This document shows, one piece after another, positions 34,080-44,878 of a stretch of DNA of 64,000 bases. Under the pieces are notes generated by a model. The model did no database searches. It was not told where the DNA came from and worked only from the letters and a program-made list of their open reading frames with translations. The first letter of the stretch is position 1, and each line of letters opens with the position of its first letter. This stretch comes from Allium sativum (Eukaryota > Streptophyta > Magnoliopsida > Asparagales > Amaryllidaceae). The stretch spans positions 299,575,456-299,639,455 of the forward strand of contig CM060922.1 in the NCBI GenBank assembly GCA_030737875.1, in the 5' to 3' direction. Made by a program: the position numbers and the translations under genes.

Positions 34080-35789
34080 AAATGTGCACCCGTGCTTGTG
34101 TTGCATATATCACTCATACAAAATGAGATTAGCCATACACTACCTACTATGTATATAGAATCATATTCAATACATTTCTATATGCAAATACTTACAATAA
34201 CTAACTTTTCTATGTACATGAAACAAAGCTAATAATAAATTTATCTTTATGCATATATATAGTACATAATGTTACACAAATTCTGCATTTATAAAATTAA
34301 AAATCAAATAATATGTATCATCTCAGATCTAAATATCCAATATCACAACCGATTAATGTTCATTAACTTAAGCATTCAAATTCTTTTACAACTAAAGCAT
34401 GATATTGAAATATCATTTGAATACTTAAAACAATTTATATTAATATGATAATCATTAATGCATTTGCACTCAAATAATAATAATAAACTGTACAAAAAAT
34501 TATTGGGGAATAGCAACAAAAAAAAATGTCGAATCGTCACCATAATCACCATTCACCAAAACAATAAGAGAGAGTCATTGATAAAATATTATGTTTACAA
34601 AAAAGTTAATAACAAAATCAACTGTAGAATATATAACATTAATTTAGAGGCTGAGGCAAGATGCCTAAATTGCATGTCAGAAAATGAGGTTGTGCTACCA
34701 TTGACAATGAGGTAGGTGCATGGGACAATGTAGGTAGAGTAGCATGCCAATGCTGCAGTAGTAGAGTAATGAAGTGCAAACAACCATCCATCTTTGACAT
34801 ATAAAGATAGGATGAGCCAGAAAAGGTCATCGAGGTTGCATTTTGGATTGAAGCGAAGATGGAAGAACTATAAGCTGTTGCGTTTTACACACTATACAGC
34901 CATAATAGGGTATGGGCAGAGCATGTCCTGATGAAGCATATGCTGGTGCATGCTTATGAAAAACAGCATGGCTGACCTGGGAGGAGACAGATGTTGCATG
35001 GATTTGTTATGTGTTGTTGCAGAGTGAATGCTGCATGGAGGTATAAGGTGCTGCAAACTCTTATTGAGTGAAGTATTTCTAGTTGAAGGCAATCGATGGT
35101 CCTAAGAGTTTATGCTCTAGACACTGAGCGGTTGGGCAGTAGACATGGCATGTAACCACAAACTGAGGTTCCTATGCAAGTATGAACGTGTGCGTGGCTG
35201 ACGTAAAAATGTATATGAAAAGATTTACATATTTATGTATATGATTAGATATGCGACCAAGACCGCCTACTTGTTGCAGAAACTAAAAGAAAATACAATG
35301 TAAGATGTACGGAATTACAGTAAAAGAAATGCATTTAAAGAATGATGCAATAACCTTAATACTGTATGTTAAAAATGAACAAAATCTACTAATCTGAAGC
35401 AATATATAGGTTCTTTGCTATGTATCATAGAAGATTATGAATCTTCTCCTTTTGACAACAATTAACCAACCTATTAACATATGTAAAACTTGTTATTTCA
35501 TATACTGCTAGATATCTCTTAAATTAAAATCTATGCATTGTAGATATTTGACCATCAAGAACTGAGAGTAATGCATTTCTAAACATGCTTCCTATTTTTC
35601 TAATTTTATAGGTTCAAACTTTGTTATAAATATACGATCCAACTGGTTAGTTATCAAAGATCAATAACAAAAACGTTGGTTTTTATTGAAATATATAAAC
35701 CCATGTATGACAGTGAAGACAAAAGAGGTAAGAAATAAATAGATACCCAGAGAATGTATAAAATTTCAAAAGTGAAAAATAGGCTGAAG
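34080..35789. other. AT-rich stretch without recognisable genes
   Basis: A degenerate third copy of the GTGCACCCGTGCTTG motif opens it at 34084. Small open frames at 34458-34715 and 34595-34830 overlap on opposite strands and show no domain. I see nothing else that can be named. Confidence 0.4.
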
Positions 35790-35975
35790 GACAAACTTGA
35801 CCAAAAATTTGGTGAAAAGTATACAAAGTTTGGAATTTAGCCAAAAGAACATATTTTAGTGTAAAAGGAAAAACGACAGTGAATCCTCTGAATTCCACTT
35901 TTGCACTGAAAGTTGTCCTTCTCCCTCAAAAACAAACTATGTATACTTTTCACTAAAATTTTGGTTAAGTTTGTC
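35790..35975. repeat. Foldback element (MITE-like)
   Basis: Arms 35790-35831 and 35934-35975 are inverted copies over about 42 bp (GACAAACTTGACCAAAAATT against its complement ending GTTAAGTTTGTC). The inner parts also pair (TTTTAGTGTAAAAGG near 35850 with CCACTTTTGCACTGAAA near 35895). No coding potential; no clear target duplication. Confidence 0.65.
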
Positions 35976-36975
35976 TTTTAAAAGAAATTCCTCATTTTAG
36001 AAAGTAAACTCTAACATTAAATGAGTAAGATACAACTCTATATACATGTTCTTTTTTCAAATATTCAAATAAGGGGACATTTATGACAGAATATATCACG
36101 TTCACAGCTAAAATAGAAGCAAATGAAGAAAATTTAACAGTCGTCAATCAAGTACCAATAATCATTCGTATATGGCATTCATGGTAACATGCCAATTGTT
36201 GAATACCACCACAGTTTTATGGTTTTCATTTTCAAATTGAACCACTTGCTTATAGTTGGATACAAAGTGATGATGCAATATCTTTGGACACAAACTACAT
36301 GTATTGCATGTTGTTTGCGTCTATTTTGTGATAGTGTTATGTGTTGAAACAATATTCAAACTAATGTTGATTGAGCCCAATTTTCAGTGCTTTACACAAA
36401 TCGATATTCGAATGAAGATTATAAAAAAGAAAATTTTGCATGAGCAACATTAGAGGAAATCTAATATGGAAATGCATATACGTTATATCTTTAAGAGTGT
36501 CCAAAGGCAGCAAGGTCCATGTTTGGAAGGAAATTAAATATTTTTGCTAGCTATTTAGATATGAATGCTACGTCAGCATGCAAGGCATGCTTTAGATCAA
36601 AGTTGAATGTTCTCCCGGATTGTAAGAGAAAATTATGCACCTCCAGCTTCCCAAAATCAAAAGAGAATAAAGTAACTATCAAAGTAATACGGAGAGACCC
36701 GAAGCCGTTGTCAGACCCGAAGTGTTTTATTCTCGTTTGAGTTTCTCTGTGTTTGAGTTGGTTTTCAGATCCGATTCTGACCGATTTCAGATTTTGAGTT
36801 TGTGTTTGGATTTCTCGGCTGATCTGCGTTTTATTGAAGCAGTGAGATGTTGAGATGAAAAGGCCATCCATTTATTGAAGCAGTGAATTCGTTTTGGGTT
36901 TGTTTTCTCTGTATTGAGTTAAAGTTTGTTGACCAAAATTCCCTTTTTGGTGTGTTCCCTCTGTATTTTATTAAA
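35976..36975. other. Junction region between inserted DNA and copia-A leader
   Basis: Somewhere here the foreign insert ends and copia-A leader resumes; GAGACCCGAAGCCG near 36696 loosely recalls the CCGAAGTTTTCC repeats at 20337. A perfect 7-bp stem AGCATGC-AAG-GCATGCT sits at 36577. The open frame can be read upstream from codon 36883, but the copia start MAVSRDN is at 36976. No gene is supported. Confidence 0.35.
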
Positions 36976-39900
36976 ATGGCAGTTAGTAGAGATAATTCGC
37001 TTCAAGCAGATGGTAAAAATTATGCGTATTGGAATTCTGTTTATTCTGCCTTAGATCCATCAATGATTGAACAATTTCAGAAGTTCCTTGCATCACAGCC
37101 ACATGCCATATCAGCTTCGTCTCAAATAGATTTGTCATCTAGTTCATCAGGTATATCTTCCTCTACCTGGATTTTAGATTCTGGTGCTTCGAATCATATG
37201 TCACCTAATTTATCCGCTTTCACTTCTTTGGCTCCTAAAGTTTCTGTGTCTGTCATGAGTGCTAGTGGTACATCTATGCCCGTGCAAGGTGTTGGTTCAG
37301 TCGTTACACCTTCTTTGTCCTTATCTAATGTCTATCACATTCCTAAACTTACATTAAATCTTGCTTCTGTTGGTCAAATTTGTGATAATGGCTACTTGGT
37401 TTCTTTTTCTTCGTCTGAATGTTATGTTCAGGATCCAAAGTCTCAGAAAGTAATTGGGACCAGCCATAGAGAAGGGGGACTTTATGTATTGGATCAGCTC
37501 AAAGATCCTAAAATTTCAGAGATTGCAGCTTCTGTTCCAGGTGTGGATGTTTCGTCTTTTCGTTTGAGCCAGTCATCTTCTTTGTTTTATTTGTGGCATT
37601 CTCGTCTGGGTCATGTATCCAAGTCTCGATTACAATTCTTAGTATCTACAGGAGCTTTAGGAAATTTGAAGACTCATGACATTTCTGATTGTAGTGGCTG
37701 TAAACTTGCAAAATTTTCTGCTTTGCCTTTTTCTCAAAGTAATACATTCTCTACTGCACCTTTTGATCTTATTCACTCTGATGTTTGGGGACCATCTCCT
37801 GTTTCTACAAAGGGAGGCTCTCGTTATTATGTCTCTTTTATTGATGATTACACTCGTTATTGTTGGATTTATCTTATGAAATGTCGCTCAGAATTCTTTG
37901 GCATCTATAATGAGTTTCGATCTCTTATCAAAACTCAGCATGCGGCTGTTATTAAATGTTTTAGATGTGATTTAGGAGGTGAATATACTTCTCATGCTTT
38001 TAAGGAACTTCTTGCGTTAGATGGCACAATTTATCAGACTTCTTGTACTGATACTCCTGAACAAAATGGGGTTGCTGAAAGGAAACATAGACATATTCTT
38101 GAGACTGCTAGGTCACTGTTATTGTCTGCTAGTGTTCCAAGTGAATTTTGGGGGGAGGCAACTCTTACCTCTGTTTATTTGATTAATAGAATTCCTACTT
38201 CTCATAATTCTGGCTTGTCCCCCTATGAGAAATTGTATGGTTGTCCACCAGATTACTCTTCTCTTCGAGTTTTTGGTTCTACATGCTTTGTTCTTCTTCC
38301 TCATGTGCAACGGAGTAAGCTGACCTCACGATCTTCTATATGTGTTTTTCTTGGTTATGGTGCAGGACAAAAAGGATATCGTTGTTTTGATCCAGTCAGT
38401 CATAAGCTATATGTTTCTCGACATGTTGTTTTTCTTGAACATATTCCTTATTTTACAATTCCTGATCGTACTCACAATATATCTATGCCTGACCTTGTTC
38501 ATATTGATCCTTTCACTGCTGATGATGATGAGCTACCTCCTGCTGCAAATCCAGACACTTTTATTGACTCCCCAACCATCCAATCACCTTCTGAGACAGT
38601 AGATACTAGTGAACGTCGATATCCTATCCGAAACCGTCAGTCTACTAGACGACCTGATTTTGAATATTCTTGTCTTTCCAGTTCATTTTCTTCATTTCTT
38701 GCTTCTATACATTGTCTCTCTGAGCCTTCATCTTTCAAGGATGCAGTTCGTGATCCTCTTTGGCAACGTGCTATGGCTGAGGAACTGACTGCTCTTCATC
38801 AAACTCATACTTGGGATTTAGTACCTCTTCCTGCAGGAAAACGTGCTATTGGTTCTCGTTGGATCTATAAGATTAAAACTAAAGCTGATGGATCTATTGA
38901 AAGGTATAAAGCTCGATTGGTTGCTAAAAGTTATTCTCAAGAATATGGTATGGATTATGAGGAGACTTTTGCTCCTGTTGCAAAAATGACTACAGTTCGA
39001 ACCCTTATTGCGGTTGCTTCTGTTCGCCACTGGAATATTACTCAAATGGATGTTAAAAATGCCTTTTTGAATGGAGATCTTCATGAAGAAGTCTATATGG
39101 TTCCCCCTCCTGGTATTGATCATCAACCTGGTGAAGTCTGCAAACTTAGAAAAGCTCTTTATGGTCTCAAACAGGCTCCCCGTGCTTGGTTTGAGAAATT
39201 CTCTACTGTGATTACTTCTCTTGGTTTTTGCCCGAGTAACAATGATTCCGCTTTGTTTGTCAAGTGTACTTCGGCTGGTCGAATTTTGCTTTCTCTTTAT
39301 GTTGACGATATGATTATTACAGGCGATGATGTTGTTGGAATTAACTTGTTAAAGTCTGAGTTAACTCGATGTTTTTCTATGAAAGACTTGGGTCCCCTTC
39401 GTTACTTCTTGGGTATTGAAGTTGCTTCTTCTCCAAAAGGTTATCTTCTTTCTCAATCTAAGTACATTTCTGACATTTTTGAGCGCGCTCGTCTCTCAGA
39501 TAATAAGACTGTTGATACACCTATTGAGCTCAATGCTCGATACTCTATTTCTGATGGATCTCCATTGCCAGATCCTAATCTTTATAGGAAGATTGTTGGA
39601 AGTTTGGTTTATCTCACTATCACTCGCCCTGACATTGCATATGCTGTTCACATAGTCAGTCAGTTTGTTACTTCTCCTACTACAGTTCATTGGGCTCCTG
39701 TTATTCGCATTTTGAGATATCTCCGTGGCACTCAGTTTCAGACTCTTTTGCTTTCTTCTACTTCATCTTTAGAGTTATGTGCTTACTCTGATGCAGATTG
39801 GGCTGGTGATTCTACTGATCGCAAATCAACTACTGGCTTTTGTATTTTTCTAGGAGATTCTCTAATCTCTAGGAAAAGTAAGAAGCAAGATGTTATCTCT

Positions 39901-40251
39901 CGGTCTTCAACAGAGGCAGAATACCGTGCTATGGCTTCTACTACTTGTGAAATTGTTTGGCTACGACGGTTGCTTGCGGATATGGGTGTTTTCTTACGGC
40001 GACCAACTCCTTTACACTGTGATAATAAGAGTGCTATTCAGATTGCTCATAACTCCGTTTTTCACGAAAGGACCAAGCATATTGAGATTGACTGCCATAT
40101 TACTCGCCACCACCTTCAGAACGGCACATTGACATTGCCTTTTGTCTCTTCCTCCTTACAACTTGCAGATTTGTTTACTAAATCTTTGTCATCTTCACGC
40201 TTTCGGTTTTTGACTGACAAACTCTCGATGCTCATTGCTATTGCATCATGA
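36976..40251 (+). CDS. Ty1/copia polyprotein lacking most of gag
   Basis: 1,091 residues, uninterrupted. The start follows the motif MAVSRDNSLQADGKNYAYWN, a normal copia gag beginning, but after about residue 22 the frame jumps to the linker QFQKFLASQPHAISAS that normally precedes protease. Nearly all of gag and the zinc knuckle are missing, without loss of frame. Protease: DSGASNHM at 68-75. GAG pre-integrase: H208, H213, C239, C242. Integrase: D269, D332 and E368, with the usual 35-residue gap between the last two. RT: YVDD at 775-778. RNase H: SDADWAGD, STEAEYRAM and HCDNKSA are present. The product would give enzymes but no capsid, so mobilisation would need gag from a relative. Intact pol plus identical LTRs indicates recent activity. 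Confidence 0.93.
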   Translation: MAVSRDNSLQADGKNYAYWNSVYSALDPSMIEQFQKFLASQPHAISASSQIDLSSSSSGISSSTWILDSGASNHMSPNLSAFTSLAPKVSVSVMSASGTSMPVQGVGSVVTPSLSLSNVYHIPKLTLNLASVGQICDNGYLVSFSSSECYVQDPKSQKVIGTSHREGGLYVLDQLKDPKISEIAASVPGVDVSSFRLSQSSSLFYLWHSRLGHVSKSRLQFLVSTGALGNLKTHDISDCSGCKLAKFSALPFSQSNTFSTAPFDLIHSDVWGPSPVSTKGGSRYYVSFIDDYTRYCWIYLMKCRSEFFGIYNEFRSLIKTQHAAVIKCFRCDLGGEYTSHAFKELLALDGTIYQTSCTDTPEQNGVAERKHRHILETARSLLLSASVPSEFWGEATLTSVYLINRIPTSHNSGLSPYEKLYGCPPDYSSLRVFGSTCFVLLPHVQRSKLTSRSSICVFLGYGAGQKGYRCFDPVSHKLYVSRHVVFLEHIPYFTIPDRTHNISMPDLVHIDPFTADDDELPPAANPDTFIDSPTIQSPSETVDTSERRYPIRNRQSTRRPDFEYSCLSSSFSSFLASIHCLSEPSSFKDAVRDPLWQRAMAEELTALHQTHTWDLVPLPAGKRAIGSRWIYKIKTKADGSIERYKARLVAKSYSQEYGMDYEETFAPVAKMTTVRTLIAVASVRHWNITQMDVKNAFLNGDLHEEVYMVPPPGIDHQPGEVCKLRKALYGLKQAPRAWFEKFSTVITSLGFCPSNNDSALFVKCTSAGRILLSLYVDDMIITGDDVVGINLLKSELTRCFSMKDLGPLRYFLGIEVASSPKGYLLSQSKYISDIFERARLSDNKTVDTPIELNARYSISDGSPLPDPNLYRKIVGSLVYLTITRPDIAYAVHIVSQFVTSPTTVHWAPVIRILRYLRGTQFQTLLLSSTSSLELCAYSDADWAGDSTDRKSTTGFCIFLGDSLISRKSKKQDVISRSSTEAEYRAMASTTCEIVWLRRLLADMGVFLRRPTPLHCDNKSAIQIAHNSVFHERTKHIEIDCHITRHHLQNGTLTLPFVSSSLQLADLFTKSLSSSRFRFLTDKLSMLIAIAS

Positions 40252-40264
40252 GTTTGAGGGGGGA
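40252..40264 (+). promoter_or_regulatory. Polypurine tract of copia-A
   Basis: GTTTGAGGGGGGA directly after the pol stop codon and before TGTTAGC. The 12 bases AAACTCTCGATG near 40220 and CATCATGAGTTT just before it can pair as a hairpin. Confidence 0.9.
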
Positions 40265-40439
40265 TGTTAGCATAATTAAGGGCAATATAGTCTTTTGTTT
40301 TATGTTTTGCCTATATATAAAGGCCTCTTGTGTTGTTTTAGGGTTGAGACTTTCTCTTCTTTTAGCCGTCATCTGCCTTGTACTGTAATGGTGTAGATGA
40401 ATAAATGAATTGCTTTAGACCTCTTTATTAGAATTAACA
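40265..40439 (+). repeat. 3' LTR of copia-A
   Basis: Identical to 19912-20086 as far as I can read. Followed by CTTCT, the second copy of the target duplication. Confidence 0.95.
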
Positions 40440-40451
40440 CTTCTTGTAGTG
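40440..40451 (+). mobile_element. Right terminus of CACTA element 1
   Basis: CTTCTTGTAGTG: the outermost bases of CACTA-1, cut off from the rest by copia-A. The complement begins CACTACAAGAAG. The next three bases (TAA) would be the 3-bp target duplication, unverifiable because the left end is missing. Confidence 0.75.
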
Positions 40452-43428
40452 TAAAACTATAATTAAAACTACTAAAAACCATATACTTTTAAATTTCCTA
40501 AAATCTAGATAATTACTATACTTACCCGTGGTCCTAAGCTCTTCTTTGTGGTTGTTGTAGATCGCTTCTCCAAGTTGATTATAAATATTCTATTTTATAG
40601 ATCTTTTCTTTAGAAAAATTTAAGTTCTTGTTCATGTCAGAAGAGAGAACCAAGAGAGGGAAAAGATTGTGTTATGAGTGTATAGTTAGGTCTTGGGGTT
40701 TATATATAGTGTAGTCTAGGGATCTCAGACCGTTTGATTTTTAAGGTTTAATCTAAGGCAACAACGTCATTGATAGAATTAGGACCATCGGATCTAAAAT
40801 CGGACGCACTAGAAGAGGCCACGTCATCTAAAAATTGTAAATTCTCGAATTCGGCAAGCATTTAGATGTAAAATCCCCCAGACACTTTTTTGGATCGTCC
40901 CGACCCTATGGTGGTCGACCCTTGCCTTATATATACACACACACTTTTTTCAAATTTGTTGATTTATTTGTTATATTTTCCGTTTTAACTCTTATTGTTA
41001 CAAACTATATATGTAAATTTACCAGAAAATTGTCACAGACACAATAGTGCAACTCCAATAGCTAAATTTCAATAATTTTATAAACATATTTTATTATTTA
41101 ATTAATTATCGTGACTTAACATTTAAGTTTGTTATTATAAGTGAATGGTATATATTTCTAAATGTTAAGGATGTAGCATATATGTTTGAATGATATATAT
41201 TTTTTATGAATAATAATAGGAGTTCTTTCACCAGCTGTGAATTATTCTTATCCTAAAATATATAATTTTAAACTTTTTCAGTAAAGAAGATGTGTATAGC
41301 GATTGGAATACTTTACGAATCAGAATTTCATCTATTACGAAATCCTAGAATGTTGCTTTGATGAAAGGAAATTTGAACTAAACCTTAAAATGTATACCTT
41401 TGTATCTTTACATAATCTACTAGCTATCTACTCCGTTTCATAATTGAAGAAATAAAAATATAATTATTTTGAAAATCAAAACAAAAAATATACATTAAAA
41501 TCGTATAACACATATGATGGTTGAATTTTTTTATTTATTTATTGTCCAAGGCAAGCAGGTTTTCCGTGGATCGCCCATTTTTGAATTTCCATTAATTTGA
41601 ATATGGTTTATTAAGACCTAATAGCACTTCACTAGTAATTTATCTTTTTAACATAGATTAAAATGTTATTTTCAAATATTAGTTACATTAAGTTAATGTT
41701 GTTGATGGCAACGACATTTACTACTCAAAAGTATATGTAATGATAAGAAATAAATGACACATGGAGTTCAGAAATGATTATGCACGTCAAATGTTTTTAC
41801 GTTTTGGGTACTATCTACATATATCACTTAAATATTCTTAATATCTAATCAAATTATCATATATGAAATACGACTTTATTCTAATATAACTTTAATGGCG
41901 ACAAGAGTCCGCCTTTATTTCCATTTCTTCTTCATTTCTCTTCGCTTCTATTCCTCACATCTCCTTCTTCTTTCATTCAATTCAGATATGCTCATTCTCC
42001 TTCTTCCCTTACTTTTGCCCGCATGGAAGCTTAACTGAACCCATTTTTCATCGATTTGATTTAAAACCCTAACTCTGATTTCCCCTTTTCTTTCTGGTCC
42101 CCTCCATGTCAAGATCTAATTCCATAAATCACCCCTGTCTTCACTTCTGATTTGTCGCGTAGTGACCATTCTGGCTAATCTGGCACTCAGTTGTCTTCTG
42201 TTTTGGGTGACCTCATGGATCTATGTTGTACGACAACCTGTAATGTGCAAAATTAGGCGAGTTAGATCGACATTGCTCGGTGGTTTTTTTGTCCCATGTA
42301 TGTCTGGCTCGTACCAGAAGGTTTGGGAACGACATTGGGTCTTGTGGGTCTTCTGAGAGTATCTCGGCAGTTTTCTAGTTTGGCTGGGGTGGTTTAGGCT
42401 TGCACTAATCTAGGAGTTTCGGATTCAACGCAGAGCTTCCATGGTTGTAGTAACTTCTTGTAACTTGAATGGGTTTCGTTTCTCACTTGCTATGGTCTGG
42501 TATGTTAACCCCTTTCCTTAATTATCAAGTAATATGTTGTTTGTCGTTGCTTGTGTGAGCTATAGTGGAAAGACTAGTATTTTTAGCTCTGGTGTGGTTG
42601 TGATGGGCCTGTGAGAGGAGCGTGATATTTAGTGTATTATTGGCCGATGTCTTGTTGAGTTCTTCTTGTTGGCAGTGTCGAGGTTTTTTGTTTTGGAATA
42701 CTGTTATGTGAGCTAAGGGGATATTTTTTGGGAGGAAGGAGTTTTATTGAGTGAGATCTCATAGGCGTAGGAACTGGATATGTAATTTTGGTCTGTTTAG
42801 GTTGGTTTTGTAATTGGTGTGCTGGTTTGATTGACCATGTCATAGGCATTCATAGTGAAGCTTATTGCTCTCGATTATGCTGTACTGATGGAAGGATTAT
42901 TGCCCTTCTTCCATTTCCTCCTTTGTTGGCCTAAAATGGAGATTGTCTTGGTTTTGCCAGGCTACTTGGATGTGATTTGCAAGGCTATATTATGCCTTGA
43001 GGTTATGTTGGAGTGTCATGGGATTGGTATATTGGTGCTCAAGAAATGCTAGTAGTCGTGTCGTGCCTTACTGTGTTAATGTCATGTACACTCTACTTGA
43101 TGTTATAATTCTTGTTGTTTAATATTAGTTTACTTGTATTCTTTTGTTTAGACAGTGCGTAATAACCTCCCTGTGTGGAGATGCAATTTGTAGTGTAGAT
43201 GTAGACTCTAGCTCATGAGCTGTAACCTAGTTAGGATGTCGGCGGACGATCCACCTTAAAAATAGAACTACAGGAGATTGACTTCCTATCAGACTCTTAT
43301 ATATAGTGTAATTGTTACTTGTTACAATAATAAGTGTTTTCGGTCACTTTAAAAATCGGTCGGCACTACAAAAAAAAACATATTTTTTGCCCTTTATGTG
43401 GAAACATTGATTTCTTCATTTCTATATT
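40452..43428. other. Intergenic region with a gene-like 5' leader but no gene
   Basis: No domain-bearing frame. A C/T-rich tract (41925-42010), a telo-box AAACCCTAA at 42064 and a TATA-like GTTTATATATAG near 40699 resemble plant promoter and leader elements. The frames at 42162-42356 and 42855-43052 are short and unlike known proteins. A lone CACTACAAAAAAAA at 43364 could be another CACTA end; no partner is seen. This may be a decayed gene or a non-coding transcript. Confidence 0.4.
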
Positions 43429-44878
43429 CACTACTAGAGAAACAGTGTATTCCAAAGCTCGATTTCCAACGGTCTCCAACGACTAAATAGAATCTATGGT
43501 AGCCTTTGGAAGTCGTTGCAACAAAGACCGTTTGCAGTTGTTGGAAGCCGTTGGAAATTTTCTGCATATGTTCCAAAGACCCCGACCTGCTGCTCGTATT
43601 ATACCTTCTTCATCCACAATTCGATTTCCCTCCACTTTCCACCACTTCACCTCCTTCAATTTCGATTCCTCTACTCCAACAACCACCTCAACTGCCTCCG
43701 ACGTCAACCGCAAGCTCCTCCAACCCTTCTTTTCGCTTGTTTCTCCTGGATTTAGGTGGAATTCTTAAACCTAATTTTTTGGTTTTCCACTAATTTCGGT
43801 TTAATATGATTTTTATTTGATTTCTAATTGTTTGCGTACATATATTACATCATATTATTCCCTAATGGCTATTGTTATCACCGTAATTATCAAATTCGTA
43901 GGAATTGTTAGCATGTATAGCAAATGCTTGGTGTTAGCATGTAATAGAATGCTTAAATGAAAACACTTGTTGTCATGAATTGTTAGCATTTTAAAATAGC
44001 AATGTGTTAGTGAAATAAATATATAAAGATAAATTTTTAAGTTACCAAAATCGTATTTTTTTAGTTTTTGCTGCTTCATTGTGCATTGGAGTTATGCTAA
44101 TCATAATTTATTCGTACGTATTGTAATGAATGTATGTGATTCGCTTGTTTTGATTATTATAAAGAAAAATAATTGTTATGTGAAACATAAATTCCATTTA
44201 ATAAAAATGACATTTCAGTGTTGTATACGGCATTTTCATTAATAAAAATAGTAAAAATATTTTTCATATAGCATAAAATTTTCACAAAAAAAATGATTTG
44301 GGTGAATAATAAAAATGATTTTTATTAATAAAATATTCATATAGTATAATATTTTTCATTTCACATTTTTACTTTCTAAATTTGCACATCACGTGAATTC
44401 TTTATCGTTAATAAAATTTATGTTATAAAGAATGATTTTACAACTATTGATAATTGATAAGCAGTTAATATTTGTATTCTATAGCGCTAAAAAATGATTA
44501 ATTTTTTTAGTTGAAATTTTAACAAAAAAAATGGTTAAGTATTTATTTCCGATCAATGAACATGACTCATATCATACTTTGACTAGACATATTTTATTTT
44601 TGTATTTCATTGTCTTCCAGAACTAAATGTTAGATATTTTCTTACACTATTTTTAATATAAGTTAAAATTATTGAGGTATGATACAATGGATTAAAGTTA
44701 TTACTTTTTACATAACCAAAATGATAATGCAATTTATAACATTGTAGTTTTTATTTTCAATTAATATTTATTTTAATAGTTAAATAAATATTTTATTTGT
44801 CTCTTCTTTGGTATCATATACTTATTTTGATAAATGTGTTACTCATATCCAATTTTATAACTATGTTGCAGGTATATT

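Larger units (their letters stand above)
19912..40439 (+). mobile_element. Giant compound Ty1/copia insertion (copia-A), 20.5 kb
   Basis: Bounded by 175-bp LTRs at 19912-20086 and 40265-40439 in which I find no difference, and by a perfect 5-bp target duplication CTTCT (19907-19911 and 40440-40444). The site rebuilt by removing it is a coherent CACTA terminus, which makes this one insertion event. Inside are, in order: iMet-type primer site, a repeat-rich leader, an orphan LTR of a sister family, a minus-strand gypsy derivative, an inverted gypsy LTR scrap, Helitron-like ends, a foldback, and finally a gag-deleted pol ORF and polypurine tract. Usual copia length is about 5 kb. How the 16 kb of extra DNA entered is discussed in the findings. 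Confidence 0.85.

Noticed and set aside
36577..36593. AGCATGC hairpin as the Helitron 3' end closing the copia-A cargo
   Set aside because: No CTRR follows at the expected distance and the stem is only 7 bp.
36551..36871. 106-codon minus-strand frame
   Set aside because: No domain, overlaps the presumed copia leader, and lacks any supporting signal.
43364..43380. CACTACAAAAAAAA as the left end of a further CACTA element
   Set aside because: No matching right end was found in the window; poly(A) makes chance similarity easy.
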